Assembly: GCA_963710975.1 (NCBI GenBank)
Contig: CAVQCG010000003.1
Location: 434,001 to 498,000, forward strand
DNA: 64,000 nucleotides
Reading direction: 5' to 3'
Source: JBBQXH01 sp963710975
GTDB taxonomy: Bacteria; Actinomycetota; Thermoleophilia; Gaiellales; Gaiellaceae
Below the pieces are notes generated by a model that was not told the origin of the DNA, ran no database searches, and saw nothing but the letters and a program-made list of their open reading frames with translations. Made by a program: the position numbers and the translations under genes. Positions 34,510-45,400 of the stretch are shown in pieces. Every line of letters starts with the position of its first letter. Within the stretch, counting starts at the first letter, position 1.

Positions 34510-35604
34510 CTACGGCGTCAGGACGCGGAGGGCATCCGCCGGAAGGTGGAGCGTAACGGGGTCGCCCTGCTCGTAGGCAAGAGGAGCTCCGTCGTTCGCT
34601 GCGACCGCCTTGATCAGGCTGCCGCCCACGATGCGCACGTGCATCTCGCGAAAACTGCCGAGAAATACCACGTGCTCGAGCATGCCGGGAACCCGATTCG
34701 ACCCTTCGGTTCCTCGCGCCTCAACCGTGATGCGCTCCGGCCGGATCATCGCCTGGACGTCACCGCGGGCGTCGACGGCACCCTGCTCGGCCCGGAGCTT
34801 CCGCTCGCCGACCTGAAGCATGCACCCGGCTCCGTCGGCCGAGGCTTCAGCGGGGATCAGGTTCGACACGCCGAGGAAGTCGGCCACGAACAGGGTCGCC
34901 GGCTCCTCGTAGATCTCTTGCGGTGGCCCCGCCTGCTCGACCCGTCCGTTGTTCATGACGGCGACCCGGTCGCTCATGGTGAGCGCTTCCTCCTGATCGT
35001 GCGTGACGAACACGAAGGTGACTCCGATCTCGGTCTGGAGCGTCTTCAGCTCGACTTGCAGGTCCTTCCGGAGCCTCGCGTCGAGCGCGCCGAGGGGCTC
35101 GTCGAGGAGCAGGACTCGCGGGCGCAGGATCAGCGCTCGGGCGAGCGCGACTCGCTGCTGCTGGCCTCCCGAGAGCTGGCTCGGCTTGCGCCCCCCGAAC
35201 CCCCCGAGCCGCACGAGCTCGAGCATCTCGGACGCGCGCTTCTGCCGCTCGCCGCGGGGGACTCGCTGGTACTTCAGCCCGAAGGCGACGTTCTCCGCAA
35301 CGGTGAGGTGGGGGAAGAGCGCGTAGCTCTGGAACACCGTGTTGACGCTTCGCTTGTGCGGCGGTGTCTGGGCGACGTCGACGCCGTCGAGTTCGATGCG
35401 CCCGCTGGTCGGGCGCTCGAAGCCGGCGATCATCCGAAGCGTCGTCGTCTTGCCGCATCCCGACGGGCCGACCATCGTGAAGAACTCGCCGGGAGGCATG
35501 TCGAGACTGATCCCGTCGACGGCCACGACGTCGCCGAAGCTCTTCACGAGCGACTCGAGCCTGACTTCGCCCTCGACGGGCACGTTCGTCTCCGCTTCGG
35601 GCAT
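34510..35604 (-). CDS. potA: Polyamine-type ABC transporter ATP-binding protein
   Basis: This 364-residue importer ATPase of the PotA/MalK class has Walker A GPSGCGKTTT near residue 48, Q-loop FQSYALFPHLTV, signature LSGGQQQRVALARAL, Walker B VLLLDEPLGALD and the switch HDQEEALTMSD. The C-terminal TOBE domain (about 270-364) includes RPERITVEARG. The ATG overlaps the stop of the potC-like gene (ATGA). It energises the permease pair encoded upstream. Spermidine/putrescine is the expected substrate class by homology of the four subunits; other amines are possible. Confidence 0.93.
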   Translation of the reverse strand: MPEAETNVPVEGEVRLESLVKSFGDVVAVDGISLDMPPGEFFTMVGPSGCGKTTTLRMIAGFERPTSGRIELDGVDVAQTPPHKRSVNTVFQSYALFPHLTVAENVAFGLKYQRVPRGERQKRASEMLELVRLGGFGGRKPSQLSGGQQQRVALARALILRPRVLLLDEPLGALDARLRKDLQVELKTLQTEIGVTFVFVTHDQEEALTMSDRVAVMNNGRVEQAGPPQEIYEEPATLFVADFLGVSNLIPAEASADGAGCMLQVGERKLRAEQGAVDARGDVQAMIRPERITVEARGTEGSNRVPGMLEHVVFLGSFREMHVRIVGGSLIKAVAANDGAPLAYEQGDPVTLHLPADALRVLTP

Positions 35605-36455
35605 CAGACGTCCAACCCGACTGCCGAAGCGGCGTTCCCGCCTCCGGCGAAGCGCCGATACACGAGGTACGCGAGCCCGAGCGTCGCGAGCGTGATGAAG
35701 AGCGTCACCGTGGCCAGCGCGTTCAACGCGGGCGTTGGCGCGCCACGGCCGGACGCGTAGAGGAGCATCGACACCGTGGTCGTATCGGCGCCGCCGGCCA
35801 GGTACTGGGTGATGACGAAGTCGTCGATCGAGAGCGCGAAGACGACTGCTGCGCTCGCGAGTATCGCGGGCGCGAGCAGTGGCAAGAGGACACGCAGCAA
35901 CCGGTCGTGTGCCGGGGCGCCCAGGTCCGCGGCAGCCTCCTCGTAGTCGCGGCCGATCGAGACGAGACGCCCCCGCACGATGACGACGACATACGACATC
36001 GAGAATGTCACCTGGCCGATCACCTGCGCCCACGTGCCGAGACCGATGAAATGGAAGACCTGGAGAAACAGCAGGAGCAGCGCGACGCCCATGACGATCT
36101 CCGGTGTCACGAGCGGGAGCAGCATGAGCGTGTTCGTCGTTCCGCTTCCGCGCCCGCGCCAGCGCTGAAGCCCGAGCGCGAGCATCACGCCGATCGGTAC
36201 GGAGACCGCAACGCAGATCACGGCGAGGAGGAGCGTGTGCGCGAGCGCGGCCTGAAGGGCAGGATCGTGGAAGACGCTTCCGTTCTCGCCGGTGAACCAG
36301 CGCAGCGAGAATCCCTGCCAGGTCGTACGCGACCGACCGTCGTTGAACGCGAACAGGATCACGATCAGGATCGGGATGATCGACCAGACGATGTAGAGCC
36401 CGGTCACGAGCGGGAGGAAGCGAGGGCGCCCCCACGGGTTTCGCAGCCAGCTCAT
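35604..36455 (-). CDS. potC: Polyamine-type ABC transporter permease (PotC-like)
   Basis: This 283-residue inner-membrane permease has six predicted helices, the first being VTGLYIVWSIIPILIVILFAF. The EAA loop EEAAADLGAPAHDRLLRVLLP near residues 165-185 contacts the ATPase. The DDFVITQYLAGGADTTTVSM segment is strongly typical of PotC. Its start overlaps the potB stop and its stop overlaps the potA start, giving fixed stoichiometry by coupled translation. Confidence 0.92.
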   Translation of the reverse strand: MSWLRNPWGRPRFLPLVTGLYIVWSIIPILIVILFAFNDGRSRTTWQGFSLRWFTGENGSVFHDPALQAALAHTLLLAVICVAVSVPIGVMLALGLQRWRGRGSGTTNTLMLLPLVTPEIVMGVALLLLFLQVFHFIGLGTWAQVIGQVTFSMSYVVVIVRGRLVSIGRDYEEAAADLGAPAHDRLLRVLLPLLAPAILASAAVVFALSIDDFVITQYLAGGADTTTVSMLLYASGRGAPTPALNALATVTLFITLATLGLAYLVYRRFAGGGNAASAVGLDV

Positions 36456-37369
36456 GCCTCGGCCGCCTCAGCGCCGGCGCGCCTCGTTGTGCGCAGGTAG
36501 TACAGCATCAGCACGAGCAGGACGAGCGAGAGGATGACCGTCAGCACCGCACCGGTGACCTTCTCGGATCCCTGACGGGTGAGCTGGTCGATCTGGTTGC
36601 CAATCATGGACGTCTTCGCGGAGGCCGAGACGAGGTCGTTCGTGTAGTAGTCGCCGAACATCGGCAGCGCGATGAGGACGACCCCGGCCAGGATCCCGGG
36701 CAGCGAGAGCGGAAGCGTGATTCGCCGGAACGCGCTGAACGGGCTGGCGCCGAGATCTCTCGCTGCCTCGATCTGGCGCTGGTCGATGCGGTCGAGCGCC
36801 GCGAACAGCGGGATGATCAGGAACGGGATGTAGCCGTAGACGAGCGCGATGACGACCGTCGCGCTCTGCCCCTCGAGCCAGCCGCCCTCGCTGGAGAGGA
36901 GACCGAGGGTGATGAAGAGCTGGTCGATCGACAGGTAGTGGAGTGCCTTGGTACCCCAACCGTCCGGAGAGAGCAGGTTGATCCACGCCAGCATGCGCAT
37001 CAGGTAGTTGATCCAGAACGGCAGGACGAGCAGGAGGAGGAGGACCCCCTTCCAGCCGCCGGCGTGACGGGCTGCAAAGTACGCGATCGGATAGCCGATG
37101 AGAAGCGACACGGCAAGTGCGATCGCGACGTAGGCGAAGGTGCGCAGGAAGACCGTCAGGAACTGGCCGCCGTCCCAGATGTTCTGGAGCACCTGGTGGA
37201 CGTAGCCGACGTTCCACTGCGTCGGGCTCCAGAAGGGAACGAGCTCGCTCAGGGTGTTCGTGTTGCCGAACGCGACGGCAATGACCGCGTAGAACGCGAC
37301 GAGGAAGAACAGCGAAAGCCAGATGATTCCCGGAAGCGCGAGCACTCGCCAGATCCAGCGCCCTTCCAT
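36452..37369 (-). CDS. potB: Polyamine-type ABC transporter permease (PotB-like)
   Basis: This 305-residue permease has six helices, beginning VLALPGIIWLSLFFLVAFYA. LLVLPFWINYLMRMLAWINLL is a PotB hallmark. The EAA loop is IEAARDLGASPFSAFRRITLP near 205-225, followed by GDYYTNDLVSASAKTSMIGN. It pairs with the PotC-like subunit to form the channel. It starts nine bases after the binding-protein gene. Confidence 0.92.
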   Translation of the reverse strand: MEGRWIWRVLALPGIIWLSLFFLVAFYAVIAVAFGNTNTLSELVPFWSPTQWNVGYVHQVLQNIWDGGQFLTVFLRTFAYVAIALAVSLLIGYPIAYFAARHAGGWKGVLLLLLVLPFWINYLMRMLAWINLLSPDGWGTKALHYLSIDQLFITLGLLSSEGGWLEGQSATVVIALVYGYIPFLIIPLFAALDRIDQRQIEAARDLGASPFSAFRRITLPLSLPGILAGVVLIALPMFGDYYTNDLVSASAKTSMIGNQIDQLTRQGSEKVTGAVLTVILSLVLLVLMLYYLRTTRRAGAEAAEA

Positions 37370-37378
37370 GCTCCGTCC

Positions 37379-38719
37379 CTACCCGGCCCTGAACTTCGTC
37401 CAGGCGTCTTCCCAGAGGCGCTCGCCCTCGACCGTGAGCGCCAGCAGCGCGCTGTTCACCGGGAAGTCCTCGGGCCTCGTCACGGCCGGGATCAGCGTCT
37501 TCGGGATCAGCCCGCCCGAGATCAGCGAGTCGGCGGTGATCCCGTTCTGCGGCGGGATGTACCCATTGAAGTTGATCATGTTCTCGTAGGCGCTCTTCTC
37601 GTCGAGCATGAAGTTGAGGAACGCGTGGGCGAGGACGGGCCTCTTGGAGCCGCGCGCGATGAAGAAGAAGTCGTTCTGGACGACACCGCCGCTGTCGGGC
37701 CGCCAGAAGGAGAGCACCTCGGGCGGTGTGTCCGGGGGGAGGTAGAAGTCGGGGAGCGCGGCGGCGATGAGGTCGCCCGACCACGAGTGGTGGAGCCACA
37801 TCTTGCCCTCGGGCAGCGTCTGGTAGTCGGTGATCGTGACCTTGATGTTCGCGATGGACGTGAGCTGCTGGAGGTCCTCGCCGGCGCCGCTGATGATCTT
37901 CGCGTCCTCGGTGTTCACGTCGGCGAGCGTGCCGTTGCGCATGGCGTTCCGCTGCATCGGCATGCTGAGCGCGTCCCGCTTGTCGTCGAGGAGCCCGACC
38001 TTGCCCTTGTAGGCCTGGGACTCCCAGAAGATGTCCCACGGGACGTCCATGCTCGCGATGTCCTCGCTCACCTTGTCGTTTCGCCAGCCGATCCCGTCCT
38101 GCCACACGACGTACGGGACGGTGTAGTGCGATCCAATGTCGTAGAACGGATCGGCGAGCTGAGGCCAGATGTTCGCGAGGTTCGGCAGGTAGCTGTGGTT
38201 GAGCGGCTGCGCGACCTGCTTCGCCATCATCTGGACGATCACGTTCGCCCCGAGGCCGAGGACGACGTCGTAGTCGATCTGGCCGGACGAGAGCTTCGCG
38301 ATCGCCTCGTCCGAGGAGTTGTACGTTCCGATCTTGACGTCCGTGTCGAACTGCTTCTCGAACTTCTTGACCGTCGCCGGGTCGATGTAGTCCGCGTAGT
38401 TGAAGAGCTGCAGGGTGCCGCTCTCGAGATCGAGGCCGTCCGCGATCGGCGGGTTCTGCTCGGTGACCTTCCACTCCACGCTGTTGTCGTTGCGCGGGAG
38501 GGGCAGGCCTCCCGGACCGACGGGCTTCGCCACGACCAGGCTGGACGTGAGTCCGCCACCAGTGCCCCCGCCGGTGCCGTCCTCGCAGAATCCGATCGGC
38601 GTGGTGGTGTTCTGGCACCCGGCGATGACGCCAGCCGTCCCGACTCCGACGGCGGCCGCGGCGGCCCCGCGCAGTAGCTGGCGGCGGGTGAGCCCGGAGC
38701 GATCCTTCGGGTGCGTCAC
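37379..38719 (-). CDS. potD: Polyamine-type ABC transporter substrate-binding lipoprotein, Tat signal
   Basis: This 446-residue PotD-like binding protein has an N-terminus with a twin-arginine motif (LTRRQLLRG, Arg12-Arg13), a hydrophobic stretch and a lipobox IAGC (Cys35). It is therefore predicted to be a Tat-exported lipoprotein, held outside the membrane. The mature part has LQLFNYADYIDPATVKKFEK and VGLLDDKRDALSMPMQR, typical of spermidine/putrescine binding proteins, and WLHHSWSGDLIAA. It is about 90 residues longer than E. coli PotD because of the signal and a glycine-rich linker. ATG 38719 overlaps the TetR stop. Confidence 0.93.
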   Translation of the reverse strand: MTHPKDRSGLTRRQLLRGAAAAAVGVGTAGVIAGCQNTTTPIGFCEDGTGGGTGGGLTSSLVVAKPVGPGGLPLPRNDNSVEWKVTEQNPPIADGLDLESGTLQLFNYADYIDPATVKKFEKQFDTDVKIGTYNSSDEAIAKLSSGQIDYDVVLGLGANVIVQMMAKQVAQPLNHSYLPNLANIWPQLADPFYDIGSHYTVPYVVWQDGIGWRNDKVSEDIASMDVPWDIFWESQAYKGKVGLLDDKRDALSMPMQRNAMRNGTLADVNTEDAKIISGAGEDLQQLTSIANIKVTITDYQTLPEGKMWLHHSWSGDLIAAALPDFYLPPDTPPEVLSFWRPDSGGVVQNDFFFIARGSKRPVLAHAFLNFMLDEKSAYENMINFNGYIPPQNGITADSLISGGLIPKTLIPAVTRPEDFPVNSALLALTVEGERLWEDAWTKFRAG

Positions 38720-39351
38720 GCGGTCCCCACTCCGACGCCGGTCTCCCAGCTCGGGTCTGCGACCGTTTCGAGGGTCGCAGCGACGCTCTGGCGTACGAGG
38801 TCTCCGGCCGTCTCATTCGAGACGAGCCCGAGGAGCATGAGCCCCTCGATGCCGTCGAGCGACGCGGCCAGCTGCCAGGCCGCGTTCCGCGTCTCGGCGC
38901 TCGACGCGGCAGGGTTCTCGTCGCGGTTCTCGTCGATCAGCTCAGTGAGCCGGTCGATCCAGAACCTGTAGCGCTTCTCGACATCCGGCCTGATATCGGC
39001 GTTGAGGCGGATGCCGCTCCAGACCTCGCTCCAGAGCGCACGGTTCTCGGCGAATACGGGCCGGTCGTCGAGCACCAGCAGGAGGTACTGCTCGAGTCGA
39101 TCCCGCGGGTCGTCGACGCCTGCGAGCTCGGCCTCGACTCCGGCGTTCGCGATGTCTTCGGAGTGCCCGAACGCCGCGCGAAGGAGCTCCTTGCGGGTCG
39201 AGAAGTAGTAATGGACGAGCGCCTTGGAGACACCGGCCTGTCGGGCGACCGCATCCATCCTGAGTCCCGCCCAGCCGTCCCGGGCTATCACCCGGCAGGC
39301 GGCGTCCAGGATCTCGACGACGCGATCGCTTTCCTCCCGGCGCTCGACCAT
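38716..39351 (-). CDS. TetR family transcriptional regulator
   Basis: This 211-residue repressor has the N-terminal HTH DAVARQAGVSKALVHYYFS at about 34-52, followed by TRKELLRAAFG, and an all-helical ligand domain. I prefer ATG 39351. An upstream start at 39393 would translate through the palindromic operator and promoter described at 39370-39421. It is the first gene of the polyamine importer operon, overlapping potD by four bases. The natural reading is autoregulation plus control of the importer, with a polyamine or related amine as possible inducer. Confidence 0.92.
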   Translation of the reverse strand: MVERREESDRVVEILDAACRVIARDGWAGLRMDAVARQAGVSKALVHYYFSTRKELLRAAFGHSEDIANAGVEAELAGVDDPRDRLEQYLLLVLDDRPVFAENRALWSEVWSGIRLNADIRPDVEKRYRFWIDRLTELIDENRDENPAASSAETRNAAWQLAASLDGIEGLMLLGLVSNETAGDLVRQSVAATLETVADPSWETGVGVGTA

Positions 39352-39369
39352 TCTCGCTCCCCTGGCGAC

Positions 39370-39421
39370 TTGACTGACCGGACAGTCAGGCAAGAATAGC
39401 TATCACCCGAACGGGGTACAA
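39370..39421. promoter_or_regulatory. TetR operator with divergent promoters
   Basis: TGACTGACCGGACAGTCA (39371-39388) is an 18-bp palindrome with a single mismatched pair. On the reverse strand TTGTAC (39421-39416) and TATTCT (39398-39393) are 17 bases apart and would start transcription inside the palindrome. On the forward strand TTGACT (39370-39375) and AGAATA (39393-39398), again 17 apart, would drive the C45 hydrolase gene. One bound repressor could shut both. Confidence 0.65.
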
Positions 39422-39467
39422 GTGGGAACCGACACGAGGTGTGAATCCTCAGCTACCGTGGCCGTCC

Positions 39468-40572
39468 ATGGCGTCCACGTACCCTCACGTCCGGGTCGCG
39501 GGGAGCCCTGAGGAGCGTGGACGCAGCGTACGGCGAGCAAGCTCGCGACCGCGTCAGGCAATCGATCGACGCGTATCGCGATGTCTTCGGCTACCTGACG
39601 GGCTGGGACTGGCCCAGGGTGCTTGCCGAGACCCGCCGTTTCGAGGCGCCCATCGCCGAGTACGACGAACGGTTCCTCCGGGAGATCCACGGGATCGCGG
39701 AAGGCGCCGGTGTCGACGCGGCTGACGTGCTCGCGCTGAACGTCCGCACCGAGATCGTCTACGCGGCGAAGGCGCGCCAGGCAGCCCGGCTCGCAGGAGG
39801 GTGCACGGCGATCGCGGTTCTGCCCGAGGCCAGCGCCTCCGGTGAAACGCTCCTGGCGCAGAACTGGGACTGGTACCCGCACTCCCGCGAGACCGTGGTC
39901 GTCCTCGAGTCCGCCCCCGACGACGGCCCCGCGTTCGTCACCGTCGTCGAGGCGGGGCTGCTCGCGAAGGCGGGACTGAACGCCGCAGGCCTCGGCCTCG
40001 TGACGAACGCGCTCGGAACCGATGCCGACGCGGGCAAGGCCGGCGTGCCCTATCACGTCGTATTGCGAGCGATCCTCGACTGCGAGACCATCTCCGCCGC
40101 GCTCCACGCGATCCAGCGAGGGTTCCGGGCCTCATCGGCAAGCTACGTGCTCGCACACGCGGACGGGCTCGCGGCGTGCGTCGAGGCGCTGCCGGGAGAC
40201 TTCTCCGCTCTCCACCTGCTGTTCCCCGAGGACGGCCTTGTCGTCCACTCGAATCACTTCCTCGCTCCGGCCTTCTCCCGGAAGGACGTCTCGCTGTGGG
40301 CGAGCCCGGACAGCCCGTTCCGGCTCGACCGCGCCCGCCGTCTTCTCGAGCCGCCGGTCCTCGTCGAGGATCTCGAGCGCCTGCTGACCGATCACGCAAA
40401 CGAGCCGAACGCGATCTGCTGTCATCCGGATCCGCAGCAACCGGAATACGAGCAGGGCGTGACCGCTGCCTCGCTCATCATGGAGCTCGACTCTCGAACG
40501 ATGCTGCTGGCCGACGGGCCGCCGTGCTCCACGGCCTATCGCCGGCTCGATCTCTCCGCGCTCTTCGCGTGA
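39468..40572 (+). CDS. C45 peptidase / acyl-CoA:6-aminopenicillanate acyltransferase-like hydrolase (one frameshift near 39525)
   Basis: Repaired, this is a 367-residue Ntn-hydrolase-like protein. The N-terminal MASTYPHVRVAGSPEERGR is followed, one base out of frame, by AYGEQARDRVRQSI, so the extra base is about 39525. The Gly-Cys in LAGGCTAIAVLP (Cys about 112) is the expected self-cleavage site and N-terminal nucleophile. AQNWDWYP and GLNAAGLGLVTNALG are family motifs, as is the C-terminal CCHPDP region. Relatives cleave or transfer amide-linked acyl groups. Starting only at GTG 39517 would lose the conserved first 19 residues. It is divergent from the TetR/polyamine importer operon and shares its operator region. 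Confidence 0.88.
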
Positions 40573-40584
40573 GGATCCGCCGGA

Positions 40585-43500
40585 TTACGCGACGACGCTG
40601 CGCAGCTGGCGGAGCGCGACTGTCAGGGCGGCCAGGCTCGTTTCCTCCTGCGCCTTCAACGACTGCATGAGCCGACGGAGCCGGTCGACCGACTCGGTGC
40701 GGCTCGCCATGTACGTGTCGAGAGCGGCCTCGGCGGAGGCGTCCTGAGTTCCTGAGAAGGCGCGGAGAGCGATATCGCGGCGGAGGGCCATCAGGTCGTC
40801 TTCCATCGCCTGAGCGGCCCAGCGCTGCCAGTTCGAGGTCTCGGGAAGGCTGACGAGGCGCTGCTCGAGCCAGTCGAGGTGAAGCAGCTCCCCTATCAGG
40901 AAGAAGGCATGCGCGACTTCCTCGATCGATCGGCTCGTCTGATGCGCGACCGTCGCAATGTCGGCTGCATGTGCCAGCTCGGGCTCGTAGGCGTGCCGTC
41001 TCGCGATCTCGGCGGGCACACGCCTGGCGACCAGCCGGTCGACGATGTCGCTTCGCTCACCCCGCCAGCGGTCGGAGCCCACTCGTTCGATCGCTTCCGC
41101 CAACTCCCGAAACACCGGCTTCGCCGCGGCGATCGTCTCCCCGAGCGGAGCGCTCGGGGCGTTGAGGAGGTACCAGCGCGAGAGATCGGCGACGAGCGTG
41201 TCGACGCCGACCATCAGGACGTTCTGGAGCACCGGGTCGATCTTGCCGTCGAGGGCCTCGACATCGGCCCAGCGATCGACTGCATCGGTGAGGTCGCGGG
41301 CGATGTAGTACGCGCGGGCGACCTCCGCAGCCTCGGCACCGGTCTCGGCGCCGAGCCGGGAGACGAACGTGATTCCCTGCGCGTTGACGACCTCGTTCGC
41401 GATGATCGTCGAAGCGAGCTCCCGCCGCAGCGGGTGGTGCCAGATCGCGTCGCCGAAGCGGTCGACGACAGCAGCCGGGAAGTACCGTCGCAGGTCGCGC
41501 TCGAGGTACGGGTCGTCCGGGAGCGCCGACTGGCGGATCGCCTCCTCGAGAATGCGCTTGGCGTAGGCGAGGAGGATGCAGAGCTCCGGCCGGGCCATCG
41601 GCCGGCCCAATCGGCGCCGCTCGGCCATCTGATCGGTCGAGGGCAGGCTCTCGATCTCCCTGTCGAGGAACCCCTCCGCCTCGAGCGAGACCATCAGATC
41701 CTCGTAGGACTCGAGACGGTCGACCGACACCGCGTCCTCCTGGGAGAGGATCTGCGCCTGGAGGTAGTTGTCGTAGAGCACGTGCCTGGCGACGTCCTGC
41801 TCGACCTCGCGCAGGAGGTCGTTTCGCTGCTTCAACGTCAGATCGCCGTTCGCGACGGGAATCCCGAGCAGGATCTTGAGGTTGACCTCGTGGTCGGAGC
41901 AATCGACGCCCGCCGAGTTGTCGATCGCGTCCGTGTTGATCTTGCCCCCTGCGTCCGCGTATTCGATTCGCGCCTTCTGCGTGAACCCGAGGTTTCCGCC
42001 CTCGCCGACGACACGGACGCGAAGGTCGGTGCCACTGACTCGGATCGCGTCGTTCGACCGGTCGCCGACGTCGGTGTTCGTCTCGTACGACGCCTTGACG
42101 AATGTCCCGATGCCGCCGTTCCAGAAGAGGTCGACGGGCGCGCGGAGGATCGCCGCCAGGAGATCGGTCGGAGGCATCGGGCCTTCGCGTTCGATCCCGA
42201 GGGCGGCGCGGGCCTCGGGGGAGGGATCGATGCTCTTCTCGGTGCGAGGCCAGACTCCGCCACCCGTGGAGATCGCCGCGCGCGCGTAGTCGTCCCACGA
42301 GGAGCGGGGCAGCTCGAAGAGCCGCTTGCGCTCGGCGAACGACGATCGCCGGGTCAGGATCGGGATCGACGAAGACGTGGCGGTGGTCGAACGCGGCCAC
42401 GAGCCTGATCCGGTCGGTGTAGAGCATCCCGTTCCCGAACACGTCGCCGGACATGTCACCGATCCCGACCACGGTGAATGGCTCGGTCATCACGTCGTGA
42501 CCGAGCTCGCGGAAATGGCGCTTGACCGATTCCCAGGTGCCCTTCGCCGTGATCCCGAGCTCCTTGTGGTCGTACCCGTCCGAGCCACCTGAGGCGAACG
42601 CGTCGCCGAGCCAAAAGCCGTACTCCGCCGCGATTCCGTTTGCGAGGTCTGAGAACGTGGCGGTGCCCTTGTCGGCCGCGACGACGAGGTACGGGTCGTT
42701 CTCGTCGAGGACACGGACGTCGGGCGGATGGACGACCTCGCCGCCGACGAGGTTGTCCGTCACGTCGAGCATGCCCCGCATCAGCGTCGAGTACTGCTCG
42801 GCGACGTCGGCGCGGAGCTGCTCGCGGTCGTCGGGGGGACGTTTCAGCACGAAGCCGCCCTTCGATCCGACCGGGACGATGACGGCGTTCTTGACCATCT
42901 GGGCCTTCATCAGCCCGAGGACCTCCCTGCGGTAGTCCTCCTTGCGGTCCGACCAGCGGATCCCTCCGCGCGCAACCCTGCCGCCACGCAGATGGATGCC
43001 CTCCATGTGCGTCGAATACACGAAGATCTCGAAGAGCGGCGCTGGCTTCGGCATGTCCGGAACGCGCGCCGACTCGAACTTGAAGGACAGGTAGCGCCGC
43101 CCCGGCCGGTACGCGTTCGTCCGCAGGGTCGCCTCGACGAGCCCGAGCGCGGCACGAAGGATGCGATCCTCGTCGAGAGACTTGACACCGTCGAGGTCGG
43201 CTCTGATCTCGGCTCGCAACGCCTCCTCGGCCACCGTGTCCACCGCCCCTGGCCCGAAGAGGAGCTCGAACAGCTGCACGAGCTTCCGCGTGATCTGCGG
43301 ATAGCGCGCGAACGTCTCGTTCTTGTACTCGATGCCGTAGGCGCTGCCCACACGAAGGCGATACGTTCCGTATGCGCGCAGGATCTCGACCTGTCGCCAT
43401 GTGAGCCCGGCCAGCACCACGAGCCGACCGAGGGAGTCGGACTCCGTCTCGCCACGCCAGACTGCCGAGATCGCCTCTGCGACCCGGTCGCCGCACTTCT

Positions 43501-45376
43501 TCAGATCGAGCGGCTTCCCGTCCTCTCCCAGCAGGCCGAAGTCGTGCAGGAACGCCTCGCCGTCTTCGAGGTTCAGGCGGGTCGGGACCTCCTCGATGAC
43601 CGTCAGGCCGAGGTTCTCGAGGATCGGGACGAAGTCCGACAGGACGACCTTCCCTCCGGTCTTGTAGAGACCGACTCGCGTGAGGTTCTGATCCTTGCCG
43701 CGCTCGTTCTGGAGGCCGACGGCGAACGGCGCGCCGTCCTCGAGGCGTTCGAACTGCTCCACGTCGAGGACGGCGAGATACACATCCGTCGACGACTTGT
43801 AGTAGTCAGGAAGGCGTTTCGCGTACTTGTCGGCGAGCGCGGTGCCGCGCTCCTCCCCGTGCATCGAGACGAGGCGTTCGCGCAGGCGGTCGTCCCACGT
43901 ACGCGCGAGCGCGGTGACCTCCTGTTCGAGCTCCGGAAGCGACACGTCCGGTATCTCGCCGTCGACGTGAACGGTGAAGTGGATCCGTGCCTGCTCCTCC
44001 TCGCTCAGGGAGAGGTGGTAGTCGATCGACGAGCCGTGGAAGCGCTCGAGGAAGAGGTCCTGCAGGTTGTGTCGCAGCTCCGCGTTGAACCGGTCGCGCG
44101 GGAGGGCGACGAGCACCGCAACCCGTCGCTCTTCGATGTCGGGCCGGATGAAGAGTTGCGTGTTCTGGCGTTCCTGCAGCGAGAGCAGCGCAACGAGCTG
44201 TTCGCGGAGCTCGTCAACGCCCGCGACGAACAGCTCGTCTTTCGGAAACGACTCGAACAGCGCGAGGAGGGACTTGTAGTCGTGGGAGTCCTCGAGGAAA
44301 TCCTCGGCAACTGCGATCTGGCGGAGCTTCCGGCTGAGGATCGGGATGCGGCTGGCCGGGGCCATGTACGCCTTGCGTGTGAAGAGCCCGATGAGCCTGA
44401 GCGCGCCGACGGTCTCCCCGCCCGGGCCGATCCGCTTGACCGTGATGTCGTCCATCTTCGCGCGGCGGTGGACGGTCGAGAACCGGTTCGTCTTCGAGAC
44501 GACGAGGAGGTTGCCGGTCGTCAGCCGCTCGCGCAGGCCGGGATCGATCGCCCCGAGCGGCTTCGGCTCCGAATAGGCGGAGCCGGCGTCGCTTCGCAGG
44601 ATCCCGAGACCGCGATCGGGGACGACCCTCAACATGCCGCCGTCGAGGGCGTACTCCCGGTAACCGAGGAAGACGTAGTTGTTGTCGAGTAGCCACCAGA
44701 GAAAGAGCTCGGTCTCCTCGATCTCGTCGTGGGGATAACGTGCCGCGGCCGCCCGGGCGACCTCGACCATCTCCGGGACCCTGTCGGTGAACGCCTCGAA
44801 GTCGCGGACGGTCGACTGGACGTCGACGAGGATCGCCCTGATGCTTCCCTCGAGCGCCGCGAGCTCGTCCGGCGATGCGTGGCGGCCGGTCTCGAAGTGC
44901 ATGACCGACTCCCGCAGCGGCGACTCACGGGCATGGAGAACCTGGACGATCCGACCCTCGCCGTCGCGCTCGGTGCCGATCACGGGATGGACGACGAGAC
45001 GGATCTCGAGGCCGCGGGCGCTCAGCTCCTCCGAGACGGAGTCGACGAGGAACGGGGAGTCCACAGTGTTCGTCTCGACGACCGATCCCACCGTGGTGTA
45101 CCCGTCGCTTGCGAGCGTCGGGTTGAACGCGCGGACGGCGAACGGCTCGGAACCTCGGCCGTCGGCCAGTTCGAATACGCCCATGACCTGCCCGAACAGC
45201 TCCTCGGGGTCGAGGTGTACCGCGACCTCGGCCGGGACGCGCCTCACGTACGCGCGCGCGAACTCGCCCACGACACCGGCGCGCTCGGGCGCGACGTGCT
45301 CCTCGATCTTCGCAAGTAGCTCCTGCAGGAGCCGGGCCTCAACCGGTGGCGTCGTAGGATCCGTCGCGCTCTCCAT
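40585..45376 (-). CDS. gdhB: NAD-specific glutamate dehydrogenase, large class (one frameshift near 42346)
   Basis: Repaired, this is a 1,596-residue enzyme of the 180-kDa NAD-GDH class, which oxidatively deaminates glutamate to 2-oxoglutarate and ammonia. A long N-terminal regulatory part with ACT-like segments covers about 1-700. The catalytic core follows (about 770-1250: YSTHMEGIHLRGGRVARGG, then RWSDRKEDYRREVLGLMKAQ and VIVPVGSKGGFV, then GDMSGDVFGNGML). The C-terminal helical region ends at 40585. The frame slips by one base at DPDPDPA to SSFAERKRLFEL, within the core; the extra base is about 42346. It follows a GSA-type aminotransferase by 24 bases and could channel transaminated nitrogen. 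Confidence 0.95.
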
Positions 45377-45400
45377 CGTCTCGCCCCGCCGGGCGCAGGG

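Noticed and set aside
42728..44692. 654-codon forward open frame opposite glutamate dehydrogenase.
   Set aside because: It is antisense to a conserved 1,596-residue enzyme, with no domain recognisable in the forward frame.
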